Shown here piece by piece: positions 17,801-25,299 of a DNA stretch of 43,140 nt. Made by a program: the position numbers and the translations under genes. Position 1 is the first letter of the stretch. The number at the start of each line of letters is the position of its first letter. The notes beneath the pieces were generated by a model, which was given only the letters and a program-made list of their open reading frames with translations, had not been told where the DNA came from and did not search any database. The stretch is from a virus. The stretch is from positions 1 through 43,140 of IMG/VR virus record IMGVR_UViG_3300046512_000017. One strand, written 5' to 3'.

Positions 17801-18461
17801 TAAGGAGGCCGCGGAGTTCTTCCGCCGTGCCGTGATCCGTAAGACCAACCAAGTGATCCAGAAGAACGACATTGGTAACCTGATGCCGTTCATGGGTACT
17901 GCGGTGGGTAAGGTGATCATGCAGTTCCGTTCGTTCATGGCGGCTTCGTACGTCAAGAACTCGCTCAAGTCTCTGCACATGCGGGACCAAGAGGCTGCTA
18001 TTGGGGCTGCGGTTACCACTGGTATCGCCGCACTGACCTACTCGCTACAGACGCAGTTGCAGTCTATCGGGCGCAGTGACCGGGATGAGTTCCTCGCCAA
18101 GCGCCTTGCCACCCCGAACCTGATCAAGTCTGCCGTAGCCCGCTCTGGCTGGTCGTCCATCGCTCCGATGATTGTCGACACAGTCGGTCCAGCTCTGGGC
18201 TTCGATGCTCAGTTCTCCTACGCCCGTACGACAGGGCAGACGTCGAACATCCTGTTTGGTAACCCAACCTTCGGCCTGCTTGACGACGTCGCTGGTGCAA
18301 CCAAAGCAGCCGCTGGTATCGCTCGTCCAGGCTCCCTCTCTCAGGAGGAGCTTCGTGCGTTCTCAAAGATCGCGCCATTCGGCAATGCACTGCCCGCACT
18401 GGGCATGTACAACACCCTGATCTCCGACAATCCAGAGCGAAGGCCAATCAGCGCTCGCTAA
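14802..18461 (+). CDS. Internal virion protein D with N-terminal lysozyme-like domain, T7 gp16-like
   Basis: A 1219-residue core protein (T7 gp16 is 1318). It would be ejected first through the envelope. Residues 1-140 look like a phage tail lysozyme domain rather than the SLT domain of T7 gp16: FGDESGLDTGVQEINPKAGRGGFGLAQWTGPRRVALEQYA with the likely catalytic Glu in DESG. The rest is a long helical body with Gly/Ala-rich hydrophobic segments at about 255-345 and 815-870. The start is TTG at 14802, five bases after AGGAGG; no ATG occurs before the conserved domain. Confidence 0.92.
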   Translation: MRLTSDQVVSGLVQRGVPDHVAKGVAMNFGDESGLDTGVQEINPKAGRGGFGLAQWTGPRRVALEQYAAANGKSVDDTDTQLDYFMEENKGPEAQAWAAVLNTKDDKEAAAAFVTHWERPAPEHLAARVSKYTGGAGFLAGTEVNLQADTSAIDHEPRAEDPEETSLWQLQKDAFNQESTLAYLLNSNPYRDDPDFKPYSEEQRLNDLTSRGLDPEHYAKFTGGATSAEGYNRQLQNAVEDNERLKRLQGAGMTGAALQIANQFLDPVSLATDVAVGAVAPQIVFGKRAGQVSKVLVGALSAGSGAAASTGLNYAVNPNATKADLLMGVAFGIGVGGMAGKLMSRAATMDEGAALQRIGQRTIDEHEGVKLGGSGFGGAAPSGVNEPRLPFEAPISELNHDDIAKSAFGAVRNDLAVQFDKSELVTTRALGGALVQEGVGKVGGAINGKAASEEAENFFTEFRSVYFRTYKAQLQKVFDKEGAGMTDRFWKGTTERKFNDEVDRYVRDSTYMGGDKYSEEVRAVGKVIRSNLKELNQLQKNPWKREGLEGRSVFGHEDIPDNAYYMPREWQSAKIAAAYHTYAKGTLDDLFYGAFKSANATMEEAPLRKLAQGFTKSLTDRSLGLDDNFIRTMSGDNIDEMTEILVKHKGLSEEDAAEIAESFRKVPQGDAGRDVHQRRRSILDEDFQLQYKPMTAHGVTDDQPLSIRDFFNTDATSVLDRYTRNAAGNLAMARIRVADPKTGKLVIDGLTSQTEIDDYIKRIRQEAADNKHVTKQQVEKDIKNVELAINSIKGHHIDGLEGTELGFWLRSIRKFNFSRIMNQAGFAAIPEIGNIVGGAGLKAALSQMPAVRRMINGAGELALKDGLADDIEYALGIGTERLNRYRASDVYDDVLSTVDDGSRGWRDHVSNALEHANRVTADASGMTFIDATTRRWASKAIIQNFANMARKGKGITPQRLADLGIDGEMSKRIMAELKNPDFIPMNGQKVAGLKFAGAKDKEAAEFFRRAVIRKTNQVIQKNDIGNLMPFMGTAVGKVIMQFRSFMAASYVKNSLKSLHMRDQEAAIGAAVTTGIAALTYSLQTQLQSIGRSDRDEFLAKRLATPNLIKSAVARSGWSSIAPMIVDTVGPALGFDAQFSYARTTGQTSNILFGNPTFGLLDDVAGATKAAAGIARPGSLSQEELRAFSKIAPFGNALPALGMYNTLISDNPERRPISAR

Positions 18462-18518
18462 CATCAACATTTGGCGGGACCACTGCGTCCCGTCCTCTCC
18501 ACTCTCGCAAGGAATACC

Positions 18519-19976
18519 ATGGCAACCGAAATCCTCTCCTTCGTCTACTACGATAGCGATGGTACGACCAAGGACTACACCTTCGACTTCCCGTACCTCG
18601 ACCGCGACCACGTCAGGGTCTACGTCAACGGAGCACCATTCGGTGACTTCGTCTGGATGGGCGCTTACGCTCTCCGCTTCAATACCGCTGTACCGCTTGG
18701 CAAGAAGATCAAGATTGGCAGAGAGACCCCGGCATCCCAGCCGCTGACCGTGATCGGCAATGGTGCATCTCTCCGCGCCGAGGATCTCAATCGGCAGTCC
18801 TTGCAGTCCATGTACGTGGCGCAGGAAGCCTCCGACAGCTCGAACTACGTCGCCAGCACGACCATCATCGCTCCAGAGAGTGACGCAGGCCGCGTTGACC
18901 TGATCCTCCCGTCCATCGAAGAGCGCAGAAATCGCCTCATGGGCTTCGACGCCAATGGCGCATTCCGCATCTTCACCGACCAGGACATGCCTAAGGGGCC
19001 GCAGGGCGACAAGGGTCCTGTTGGTGACCGTGGTCCTATCGGGCCAGACGGCGTTCAAGGTCCTCAGGGCTTACAGGGCATCATCGGGCCACAGGGTCCT
19101 CAGGGCGTTCAGGGCATCGTTGGACCACAGGGTCCTCAGGGCGCGACTGGTCCCGTTGGTGCAGCATTCGAGCCCGACGCATCAGACGTCGCCGCTAACA
19201 AATCCCTGTACGACGCAAGCCCCAAGGGGTTCGCCTTCCTCGACCTTACCAACAGGATCATGTACTTCAAGCTGTCAGCTACGAGCGGCGACTGGTCCAC
19301 AGGCGTTTCCTTCGGCGTCGGCGCACAGGGCATCCAAGGTGTCCAAGGTCCTCAGGGTGTCGTTGGTCCTCAGGGTCCCATTGGCGTCACAGGTCCTCAG
19401 GGTCCAATTGGCATCACCGGCGCTACCGGATCGCAAGGCCCCATCGGCGTTACCGGCCCAGAGGGTAGCGGCCTAGCGTGGCAGGGTGTGTGGAACCCAG
19501 TGGTGACTTACGTCCGCAAGGATGTCGTCTTCTGGAATGGCTCATCCTACGTCATGACCTCTGTGACCCCGAGCCTGAATGAAGATCCGTTCCTGACGTC
19601 CACCAAGTGGCAGCTTGTGGCCAAGCAGGGGATTACCGGCGCAACCGGCATACAGGGACCAGTTGGCCCGACTGGACCTCAGGGCAACATCGGCCTCACT
19701 GGTGCCACTGGCCCAACCGGGGCTACCGGCCCACAGGGTCCTACCGGCGCTACTGGTCCGCAGGGTCCCGGTGGTCCTCAGGGTCCCGCTGGCGCATTCC
19801 CGGTGAGCGATGGTGCCTATGGTAACCATACTATATTGACGGCCACCGTCACGAACATGGCCACCGCTGATAACCGCATCCCCGGCGGCTGGGCACGTCG
19901 CGGACCTTGGATTGCTTACAATAGCGACGGAAGCGGCAACAACTACTGCTTCTGCATGATCCAGCGGGTTGGCTAA
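18519..19976 (+). CDS. Tail fibre with T7 gp17-type N-terminus and collagen-like repeats
   Basis: A 485-residue protein. Residues 1-155 match the virion-attachment domain of T7 gp17 ([51 protein letters not shown]). Three collagen-like Gly-X-Y blocks follow (about 163-223, 272-325, 380-430), separated by small beta domains with [25 protein letters not shown]. The end is a short C-rich tip ([12 protein letters not shown]). The repeats would form trimeric rods, and the receptor tip probably lies in the next gene product. The ATG at 18519 follows AAGGAA; the 57-base gap before it holds nothing else obvious. Confidence 0.93.
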   Translation: MATEILSFVYYDSDGTTKDYTFDFPYLDRDHVRVYVNGAPFGDFVWMGAYALRFNTAVPLGKKIKIGRETPASQPLTVIGNGASLRAEDLNRQSLQSMYVAQEASDSSNYVASTTIIAPESDAGRVDLILPSIEERRNRLMGFDANGAFRIFTDQDMPKGPQGDKGPVGDRGPIGPDGVQGPQGLQGIIGPQGPQGVQGIVGPQGPQGATGPVGAAFEPDASDVAANKSLYDASPKGFAFLDLTNRIMYFKLSATSGDWSTGVSFGVGAQGIQGVQGPQGVVGPQGPIGVTGPQGPIGITGATGSQGPIGVTGPEGSGLAWQGVWNPVVTYVRKDVVFWNGSSYVMTSVTPSLNEDPFLTSTKWQLVAKQGITGATGIQGPVGPTGPQGNIGLTGATGPTGATGPQGPTGATGPQGPGGPQGPAGAFPVSDGAYGNHTILTATVTNMATADNRIPGGWARRGPWIAYNSDGSGNNYCFCMIQRVG

Positions 19977-20614
19977 TGGACCTACAGTCCTTCTTGAACC
20001 TCGGGGTGGTGGGCTATCCCCCCACCTTTGAGGGCGACACCGCCAAACCCGCAGCGACCGATCTTACGCCTTACTACACCAAGGTTCAGGTCGATGCAGG
20101 GTTCTACACCAAGACTGCCTCTGACGCCACCAAGGCCACTCAGGACACGGCAATCGCTGCCAAGTTACCACTGACTGGTGGTACCATCACTGGCCCTGTG
20201 AGTGCGCAGTTTGCAAATGCATATGTGCGGATCAAAGGCACCAACAGGTCGTTCTACATTCAGGCGCAGGATAGTGACGGTTCAATCCGCATTGTCGATG
20301 AGACTGCCGGTGTTGAGATGCTAAAGCTAACCGCCGGTCAACAGTACGGTGTCCTGTCCACATATGTAACGGCTGTGGCCAACGACCGCGCTCTCGCCTA
20401 CGCCAACGACCGCGTGGCCAACCTTCAGTACCGGCATGTCACACTTGGAAGCGTCTCCACCGTATCCAACCAATTTACATACGCGCCGGGAGGTGCGCTC
20501 ATAGTTGGCGGATACCAGCAGTTGACCTCGAACGCCTTCACAGGCTTGCGCTACGTCTACCCCCAAGTCTACGACCCCGTCCGTGGTTGGGTAGGCTTCG
20601 CACAGGCATACTAA
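19976..20614 (+). CDS. Tail-fibre tip / receptor-binding candidate
   Basis: A 212-residue protein in a TAATG overlap with the fibre gene. It has the YYTKVQVDAGFYTKTASDA repeat (YTK-x2-VDA type) and KLPLTGGTITGPVSA, both common in phage tail fibre C-terminal modules. The rest is beta-rich and ends in WVGFAQAY. It is likely the distal part of the fibre made as a separate polypeptide. The gene is compositionally less C-ending than its neighbours around 20200-20500, which may hint at recent exchange of host-range sequence; this is only an impression. Confidence 0.8.
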   Translation: MDLQSFLNLGVVGYPPTFEGDTAKPAATDLTPYYTKVQVDAGFYTKTASDATKATQDTAIAAKLPLTGGTITGPVSAQFANAYVRIKGTNRSFYIQAQDSDGSIRIVDETAGVEMLKLTAGQQYGVLSTYVTAVANDRALAYANDRVANLQYRHVTLGSVSTVSNQFTYAPGGALIVGGYQQLTSNAFTGLRYVYPQVYDPVRGWVGFAQAY

Positions 20615-20621
20615 GGAAATC

Positions 20622-21209
20622 ATGGAAATCGTTAACTTTGGACACTTCTCGTACTACGTGAACGAGGGTGTCCCTTCCTTTAGAAATGAGGAAGACCAAG
20701 ACTGGTACGATCTGCGCTTCGCCTTGACACGGTGGGAGCCCCGCACCGGAGCGTTCGTTGACGCCATCTACGGCGCATGGGCCTTGGTCGATTCCTCGGG
20801 TGTAATCACCAATGTAGAGTACGATCCGTCAAGATTGATGCCGGGGGACCGCACAGTCCTCGGGATTGACGCCCTCTCGACCGAGATCCACCCCGGCCAC
20901 CTATATCAGAACGGCGAAATCGTCGCCCCACCGGAGCCAACCCCAGACGAACTCAGGGCCAACTTCCCAGAGCTTTCGCCACCCCGGTTCTGGAAGGCTG
21001 CCCGTCAGGTTGGCATCACCAAATCCATGGTCCTCACGGAGATCGACAAGGTCACCGACGAGAACCTGCGTGAGGACATGCTCATCGACCTTGATGAATG
21101 CACCTCCTTCATCCGACTGAACTCGACCGTCGTCATCGTGGCGACTTTCTTCAATATCCCTCCCGAACAGTTGGACGACCTCTGGCTATGGGCAGCAACA
21201 CAGGCATGA
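20622..21209 (+). CDS. Tail-fibre-associated / assembly protein
   Basis: A 195-residue protein with AAGGAAATC before its ATG. The N-terminal part is Trp/Tyr-rich (FGHFSYYVNEGVPSFRNEEDQDWYDLR), the middle has GHLYQNGEIVAPPEPTPDELRANFP, like the C-terminal part of tail fibre assembly chaperones, and the end is helical. By context it helps fold the fibre or forms part of the tip. The family assignment is tentative. Confidence 0.7.
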   Translation: MEIVNFGHFSYYVNEGVPSFRNEEDQDWYDLRFALTRWEPRTGAFVDAIYGAWALVDSSGVITNVEYDPSRLMPGDRTVLGIDALSTEIHPGHLYQNGEIVAPPEPTPDELRANFPELSPPRFWKAARQVGITKSMVLTEIDKVTDENLREDMLIDLDECTSFIRLNSTVVIVATFFNIPPEQLDDLWLWAATQA

Positions 21210-21397
21210 CCATTGTGGAACACAACACCACCGTCGTTGCGACTACCGCACTTATGACCCCCTTCTGGCTACCAAGCTTGACTTCGGTATCTCAGGTGGC
21301 CGCGACCGTTACACCAATCCTCGGTGCCATCTGGCTCACAATCCAGATCGTCACCAAAACCTCAGAATGGTTGAAGAAGAAGAATGAAGACAAATAG
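21206..21397 (+). CDS. Class II holin, T7 gp17.5-like
   Basis: A 63-residue protein, matching T7 gp17.5 (67). Residues 15-30 are moderately hydrophobic; a clear membrane helix (VAATVTPILGAIWLTIQIV) is followed by TKTSEWLKKKNEDK, which resembles the gp17.5 end (VVDKMIDWKKANKE). Position between tail fibre and terS is the T7 position. The start chosen is the ATG at 21206 (ATGA overlap); an in-frame ATG at 21188 is possible. With the two-helix protein at 4636 the phage has two holin candidates. Confidence 0.8.
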   Translation: MTIVEHNTTVVATTALMTPFWLPSLTSVSQVAATVTPILGAIWLTIQIVTKTSEWLKKKNEDK

Positions 21398-21653
21398 CGA
21401 GAGCATGGCAGCTCTGTTCGATACGTTCGCAGAAGGGCTCGCCAAGCTACTCAAAGAGGGCAAGACCGCTGTCAACAAGGATGGAGAGGTTGTCCAACTA
21501 ACCCCAGACGCTGCGACCTTCAACGTCGTCCGACAGTTCCTCAAGGACACCGGAACGACCATCGCGCCGAATAGCAACAAGAAAGTGAACGATATCGCCG
21601 AAATGCTGCCCTTTACCGGGGAAGAGCATGAGGAAGATTCGCACTTCCACTAG
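21384..21653 (+). CDS. terS: Terminase small subunit, T7 gp18-like
   Basis: An 89-residue protein, the same length as T7 gp18. It has a helical N-terminal region (ESMAALFDTFAEGLAKLLKEGKT), DAATFNVVRQFLKDTGTTIAP with the family look, and an acidic end (LPFTGEEHEEDSHFH). It would recognise concatemeric DNA and pass it to TerL. It overlaps the holin gene by 14 bases. A structured 121-base gap separates it from terL. Confidence 0.88.
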   Translation: MKTNSESMAALFDTFAEGLAKLLKEGKTAVNKDGEVVQLTPDAATFNVVRQFLKDTGTTIAPNSNKKVNDIAEMLPFTGEEHEEDSHFH

Positions 21654-21658
21654 AACGC

Positions 21659-21746
21659 CCACACAGCCTCACTGAGAGCGTCGGCCCTTCGCTGGACCGA
21701 TGACACCTCCGTGTGCCTCCGTGCCTCTCAGTGAGCACCTGTGTGG
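21659..21746 (+). other. Long branched inverted repeat between terS and terL
   Basis: Left arm CCACACAG-c-CTCACTGAGAG (21659-21678) pairs with right arm CTCTCAGTGAG-cac-CTGTGTGG (21725-21746): 19 perfect base pairs with a small internal loop. The enclosed 46 bases form two further hairpins: TCGG...CCGA with a CC/GG extension (21681-21700), and ACAC-CTCC-GTGT (21702-21713). No T-run follows, so it is not a simple terminator. An RNase III site or a packaging-related RNA/DNA element would fit. Confidence 0.8.
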
Positions 21747-21774
21747 CCCGATATCTCCACACTCAGGAATATTA

Positions 21775-23496
21775 GTGACCAAACTAAAGTCTTCGACCGC
21801 GCTTACCCCGCAGGCCGACCCAATCCTGTCCAATTTCAAGAACTTCCTCTTCCTCGTCTGGAAGCAGTTCCTCGACGGCAAGCTGCCGACCCCTGTCCAG
21901 TACGACATCGCAGACTTCCTACAGCATGGCCCGAAGCGCTCCGTGATCGAGGCCTTCCGTGGCGTAGGGAAGTCTTGGGTCACCTCGGCCTTCGTGGTCT
22001 GGTGCCTGCTGCGCAACCCGAACCTGAACATCCTCGTCATCTCGGCCTCCAAGAACCGCTCTGACGACTTCTCGATCTTCACGATGCGCATCATCCTTGA
22101 GATGCCGATGTGCGCCCACCTCATTCCTGGGCCTGATCAGCGCTCGTCCATGATCGCCTTCGACGTCGGGCCTGCCACCGCATCGCATGCACCGTCCGTC
22201 AAGTCCCTCGGCATCAACTCACAGATCGCCGGTAGCCGTGCTGACATCCTGATTGCCGACGACATCGAGGTCCCGAACAACTCCGACACCCAGCTCAAGC
22301 GTGACCAACTCGGTGAGAAGGTCAAGGAGTTCGACGCCGTCCTGAAACCGGGGGGTCGCATCATCTACCTCGGTACACCGCAGTCCGAACAGTCGCTCTA
22401 CAACGTCCTGCCTGAGCGCGGCTACATCCTACGAATCTGGCCAGCCAGGTATCCCACTGAGCAGCAGTTGGGCAAGTATGGTCCACGCCTAGCTCCCTTG
22501 ATCACCAAGGCTCTCAGTGAGGCTGCTGATGCCGGTGAGGACATATCAGGGAAGTCTACGGACCCCCAGCGCTTCAACGACACAGATCTTGGTGAACGAG
22601 AGTTGTCCTATGGTCGCTCTGGCTTCGCCCTTCAGTTCATGCTGGACACCTCGCTGTCCGACGCGGACAAGTTCCCGCTCAAGCTATCCGACCTGATCGT
22701 CATGCCCCTCGACCTGAACCGTGCCCCTACAGCGCTCTCATGGGCCTCTGGGAAGGATCAGCGCATCGACCACCTACAGGCGGTGGGTCTCCCCGGCGAC
22801 GGCTACCACAGGCCAATGTGGTACGATAAGGAGAGCCTCCCATACGAGGGATCTGTCATGTTCGTTGACCCCTCCGGTCGCGGCGGTGACGAGACTGTCT
22901 GGGCTGTGGTCAAGCACCTCCACGGCAACCTCTACTTCACGGCCATGGGTACCGCCCGAAACAAGGGCTACGACATCGCCGTCCTCAAGAGCATCCTCGC
23001 CTGCGCTAAGAAGCAGAAGGTCAACAAGATCATCGTTGAGCCCAACTTCGGTGACGGCATGTTCGCCCAGCTCCTGCGCAACGAAGCCCTGCTCACCTAT
23101 CCTTGTGAGATCGAGGACAGCGCATGGGCCAAGAACCAGAAGGAGGTCCGTATCATCGATACCCTCGAGCCCGTCATGAACCAGCACCGTCTCATCGTGG
23201 ACGAGGCTGTCATTGAATGGGACTACACGTCCACACAGGACTACGCCAAGGAGGAGCAGCTCTACATGCGACTGATGTACCAGCTTACTCGCCTTACCGC
23301 TCAGCGGGGCTCTCTGGCCAAGGATGACCGTGTTGATGCTCTAGCTGGTGCTGTTGCCTACTGGGTAGAGTTCCTCTCCCGTAACGATAAGACCTCTAGT
23401 GACCAGTTGAAGGCTGACGCCTTGCAGGCTGAGCTGGACAAGTTCCTCGACACCTTCGGTAACGGGGCTCAGGGCTCTGCCCTTCGCTTCTTCTAA
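21775..23496 (+). CDS. terL: Terminase large subunit, T7 gp19-like
   Basis: A 573-residue protein (T7 gp19 is 586), the ATP-driven packaging motor with C-terminal nuclease. Visible motifs are Walker A EAFRGVGKSW (Lys66), SASKNRSDDFSIF, Walker B region ILIADDIE (about 160), the motif III-like IIYLGTPQSEQSLY, and nuclease motif MFVDPSGRGGDE (Asp365), with KDDRVDALAGAVAYW near the end. The start chosen is GTG at 21775 after CAGGAAT. An in-frame ATG at 21700 would run the protein through the terS-terL hairpin, which is unlikely. Confidence 0.95.
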   Translation: MTKLKSSTALTPQADPILSNFKNFLFLVWKQFLDGKLPTPVQYDIADFLQHGPKRSVIEAFRGVGKSWVTSAFVVWCLLRNPNLNILVISASKNRSDDFSIFTMRIILEMPMCAHLIPGPDQRSSMIAFDVGPATASHAPSVKSLGINSQIAGSRADILIADDIEVPNNSDTQLKRDQLGEKVKEFDAVLKPGGRIIYLGTPQSEQSLYNVLPERGYILRIWPARYPTEQQLGKYGPRLAPLITKALSEAADAGEDISGKSTDPQRFNDTDLGERELSYGRSGFALQFMLDTSLSDADKFPLKLSDLIVMPLDLNRAPTALSWASGKDQRIDHLQAVGLPGDGYHRPMWYDKESLPYEGSVMFVDPSGRGGDETVWAVVKHLHGNLYFTAMGTARNKGYDIAVLKSILACAKKQKVNKIIVEPNFGDGMFAQLLRNEALLTYPCEIEDSAWAKNQKEVRIIDTLEPVMNQHRLIVDEAVIEWDYTSTQDYAKEEQLYMRLMYQLTRLTAQRGSLAKDDRVDALAGAVAYWVEFLSRNDKTSSDQLKADALQAELDKFLDTFGNGAQGSALRFF

Positions 23497-23541
23497 GGCC
23501 TACTCCTGACACCTAAGTGACCTCTGTCCTACCTCTGTTTG

Positions 23542-23560
23542 AATAGGTCCCCCCCTAGCA
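23542..23560 (+). promoter_or_regulatory. Putative phage RNA polymerase promoter, copy B
   Basis: AATAGGTCCCCCCCTAGCA matches copy C through TGAATAGGT and differs from A and C by one T-to-C change. It lies 46 bases after terL and reads towards the non-coding/early region. T7 has phi-OR near the right end in the same place. A role in concatemer processing or replication start is possible. Confidence 0.62.
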
Positions 23561-23561
23561 C

Positions 23562-23767
23562 GGGTCCCCTATGGTCACCTAAGGTTACCTAAGGTAGACC
23601 ATGGTCATACCTTGGTAGGCATAGGCCACCATGGTCCTACCTGATGGAGACCAAGGACACCAAGGTCCTACTCAGTAGCCATGAGGGAGAGGGGCCACCC
23701 CCATAGGGGACCCCCACCTAAGGTCAACCATAGACCACCTAAGCCACCGTAGCCTCACCATGGGGTT
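23562..23767. repeat. Cluster of ACC-GGT palindromes framed by an inverted repeat
   Basis: GGGTCCCCTATGG (23562-23574) has a perfect 13-base inverse complement at 23701-23713. Between and just beyond them are many short related palindromes: ACCTAAGGT at least three times, ACCATGGTC twice, ACCTTGGT, ACCAAGG twice, and CACCATGG. The block 23681-23715 also stacks G4 and C4-5 runs. T7 carries arrays of the 7-mer CCTAAAG beside its terminal repeats; the CCTAAGG repeats here, right after terL, suggest a similar end-proximal region. No coding sequence is visible. Confidence 0.65.
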
Positions 23768-24069
23768 CCTGGCCGCATAAGCATTGGTGTACCCTTGATG
23801 AACTCAGGGTTACTCGGGTGACTGCGGTGGCCGATGTTTACACCACAAAAATCCGAGGTGGCATCATATAGAGTGACCGCGCGGCGATACCCCCGTGGCC
23901 CCCCTCGATCTCGCCCATGGCACACGTACGCGCGGTGTAAAGAACACGGGCGCATGGTCTATTCTCCCAAGATTTATCCCAACGAGGCGGATTATACAAT
24001 GAAATCAATGGGGTTGATAGGATTTAACATCTTATCCCGAGTGATCCGACGAGATCCTAAGCGCCCTAG
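23768..24069. other. Non-coding stretch between palindrome cluster and 15-bp array
   Basis: About 300 bases without a convincing gene. An 84-residue frame (23834-24088) has no ribosome site and is Arg/Pro-rich in its first half, so I do not call it. There is a small GGAT...ATCC inverted repeat (about 24026-24043). No clear host sigma-70 promoter is visible. The GC-rich left part gives way to AT-richer sequence near 23945, which may mark a functional boundary such as the genome end. Confidence 0.4.
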
Positions 24070-24325
24070 GGTATCGATAGCGCCCTAATCGATAGCATGC
24101 TAATCATATGTTTGCGCATTGCTGTCTTGCTATCGATGTGTGAGCTAATCGTTAGCATCCTAATCGTTAGGACACCAATGATAACCCTAGAAACCATAAG
24201 CGCCCTAATGTTTCCCTTGCTAATCGATAGTTCGCCAATGGTTGGCATGCTAATCATATGTGCCCTAATCGATAGTGCACCAATAGTTACATAGGCTAAT
24301 CGTTAGTGCCCTAGCGATTCCATGG
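24070..24325. repeat. Array of about 17 degenerate 15-bp repeats (core CTAATCGATAG)
   Basis: Repeat cores begin at 24070, 24085, 24100, 24115, 24130, 24145, 24160, 24175, 24190, 24205, 24220, 24235, 24250, 24265, 24280, 24296 and 24311: a 15-base period with one 1-base slip. Best units are CTAATCGATAG, CTAATCGTTAG and CTAATCATATG. Each is near-palindromic (CTAA-TCG-TTAG). Units at 24115 and 24190 are badly decayed. An every-third pattern is visible (CTAATCG, CTAATCA/G, CCAATGG/A). The array is AT-rich in a GC-rich genome. It looks like an iterated protein-binding site or an origin/packaging element. Confidence 0.85.
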
Positions 24326-24757
24326 TGGCGTCGGTCGGTCGGTCGGTCCGACCATAGGCACCATGGGCCTTCCATGCGCGTTCTCTATACGGCGCGTACA
24401 TGCACGTACGTTCTTGATCCCGTTTTAGGGCGATCGATCGGCAAAAGGCGTGGCAAATCAGTGCCTTGTCCTCGGCTAAGTGATTGATCCGACTCAATTA
24501 TCTGTGCTTTTTCAGTAGCTGATTTGGTGTAATTTCTGGCAAAAAGCGGGCATTTGCATCCGATGGCGTTGAAATAAATGCCCAATGAAAACAGGCACTT
24601 AAACGAATAATTGTCCCAATCGAAAATAGATAGTTGCAGCAGTGGGCGGATTGCCCGATATTCAAATCACACCAAACGAAACACAAACAAACGAAAGCAG
24701 ACGGACATGACGAGCGACACGGCTGACGAGCCTTAAACGTGAGCGGCCTAGCCACTC
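24326..24757. other. Non-coding upstream region of the early genes
   Basis: It begins with a TCGG tetramer repeated about four times that closes into GGTC-GGTCC-GACC (24331-24353), flanked by CCATGG-type palindromes. Further on it is AT-richer and without a credible gene on either strand; a 182-residue minus-strand frame has no coding character. GGCT-GACG-AGCC (near 24719-24732) could form a hairpin. Early host promoters should lie here, but I could not identify a good -35/-10 pair. Confidence 0.4.
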
Positions 24758-24769
24758 GGTTCTTTGACA
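24758..24769 (+). promoter_or_regulatory. boxA-like element (GGTTCTTTGACA)
   Basis: GGTTCTTTGACAACTGAATA resembles the boxA antitermination sequence of bacterial rRNA leaders and spacers (TGYTCTTTRACA). It also contains TTGACA, but nothing like TATAAT follows at 16-18 bases. As the start of a hairpin-rich untranslated leader, an antitermination role for early transcription would make sense. It could equally be chance similarity. Confidence 0.35.
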
Positions 24770-24784
24770 ACTGAATAATTACCA

Positions 24785-25060
24785 GCAGAGAGAGCGTCTC
24801 TGCCAGCCAACGAACAGGCTGGGGCTTAAATGCCCGCATGTAGCTACGAACCACGGTTCCTCTGGCGGATGTAGTGACCGTGTCCACCCAAACGGTCTGA
24901 AAATGAAGAGCACCACCACAGTGCAAACTACGGAGCACCACAGAGTGAGTGCAAACCACGAAACTACCAAGTCGAGGGCCGCTGTACGGACTATAAACAG
25001 AGCGGAACGCCGCTAGGGCGGAAGGCAAGCCTCCTACAATAGGCACCTAGCAGAATTGCT
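24785..25060 (+). other. Hairpin-rich leader upstream of the first early gene
   Basis: Successive perfect stems: GCAGAGA/TCTCTGC (24785-24803, 5-base loop), CCAGCC/GGCTGG (24803-24822), then two mutually exclusive stems sharing one strand. ACCGTG (24877-24882) can pair back with CACGGT (24852-24857), or GACCGT (24876-24881) forward with ACGGTC (24892-24897). A tandem duplication follows (24908-24932 and 24933-24960), each copy holding GCAC...GTGC, then AGCGG-AACG-CCGCT near 25001. No open frame fits. It looks like a structured 5' leader or a small RNA. Confidence 0.5.
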
Positions 25061-25122
25061 TACTTCTCAGTCACTGGCAACGGCGGCTGAGCGGCAACCA
25101 ATTCCAACCACGGAGCCACGGA

Positions 25123-25299
25123 ATGGAAACCTTAAGCTTTACCACGCGAGCTGGTCTTGCCTACAAGATCCGCGTCACGGAAGACATCGGCCACGCTCTA
25201 GTCGGCGAGGTGCTAGAAGCCAAGCGCAAGCACTTCATTGGCAAATACCTTGCCTTCCCAAAGCACGACATGGCCTCGGTCAAGAGGGTAGCGGCATGA
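25123..25299 (+). CDS. First early gene, small basic protein
   Basis: A 58-residue protein, METLSFTTRAGLAYKIRVTED...VKRVAA, with GGAG eight bases before the ATG. It has a beta-like first half and a basic, helical second half (GEVLEAKRKHFIGKYLAFPKHDM). It is the first gene after the long leader, where T7-like phages place host-takeover or anti-defence proteins. No family is recognised. It overlaps the next small frame (ATGA). Confidence 0.7.
   Translation: METLSFTTRAGLAYKIRVTEDIGHALVGEVLEAKRKHFIGKYLAFPKHDMASVKRVAA

Noticed and set aside
23834-24088. 84-residue frame in the non-coding end region
   Set aside because: There is no ribosome site, its composition is unlike other genes, and its 3' end runs into the repeat array.
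24066-24294. Open frames on both strands of the 15-bp array, with a pentapeptide-like period
   Set aside because: The five-residue period follows from the 15-base repeat. The residues (I/L/M at every fifth place) lack the A-D/N-L-x-x pattern, there is no ribosome site, and the conservation covers all three codon positions.
24764-24786. TTGACA as the -35 of a strong host promoter
   Set aside because: AGAGAG, not a -10 box, follows at 17 bases, and no other spacing improves it. The boxA-like reading is retained as a weak alternative.
24498-25046. 182-residue minus-strand frame in the early leader
   Set aside because: Its residue composition looks random, it has no start signal, and it would be the only minus-strand gene; the DNA is explained by hairpins.
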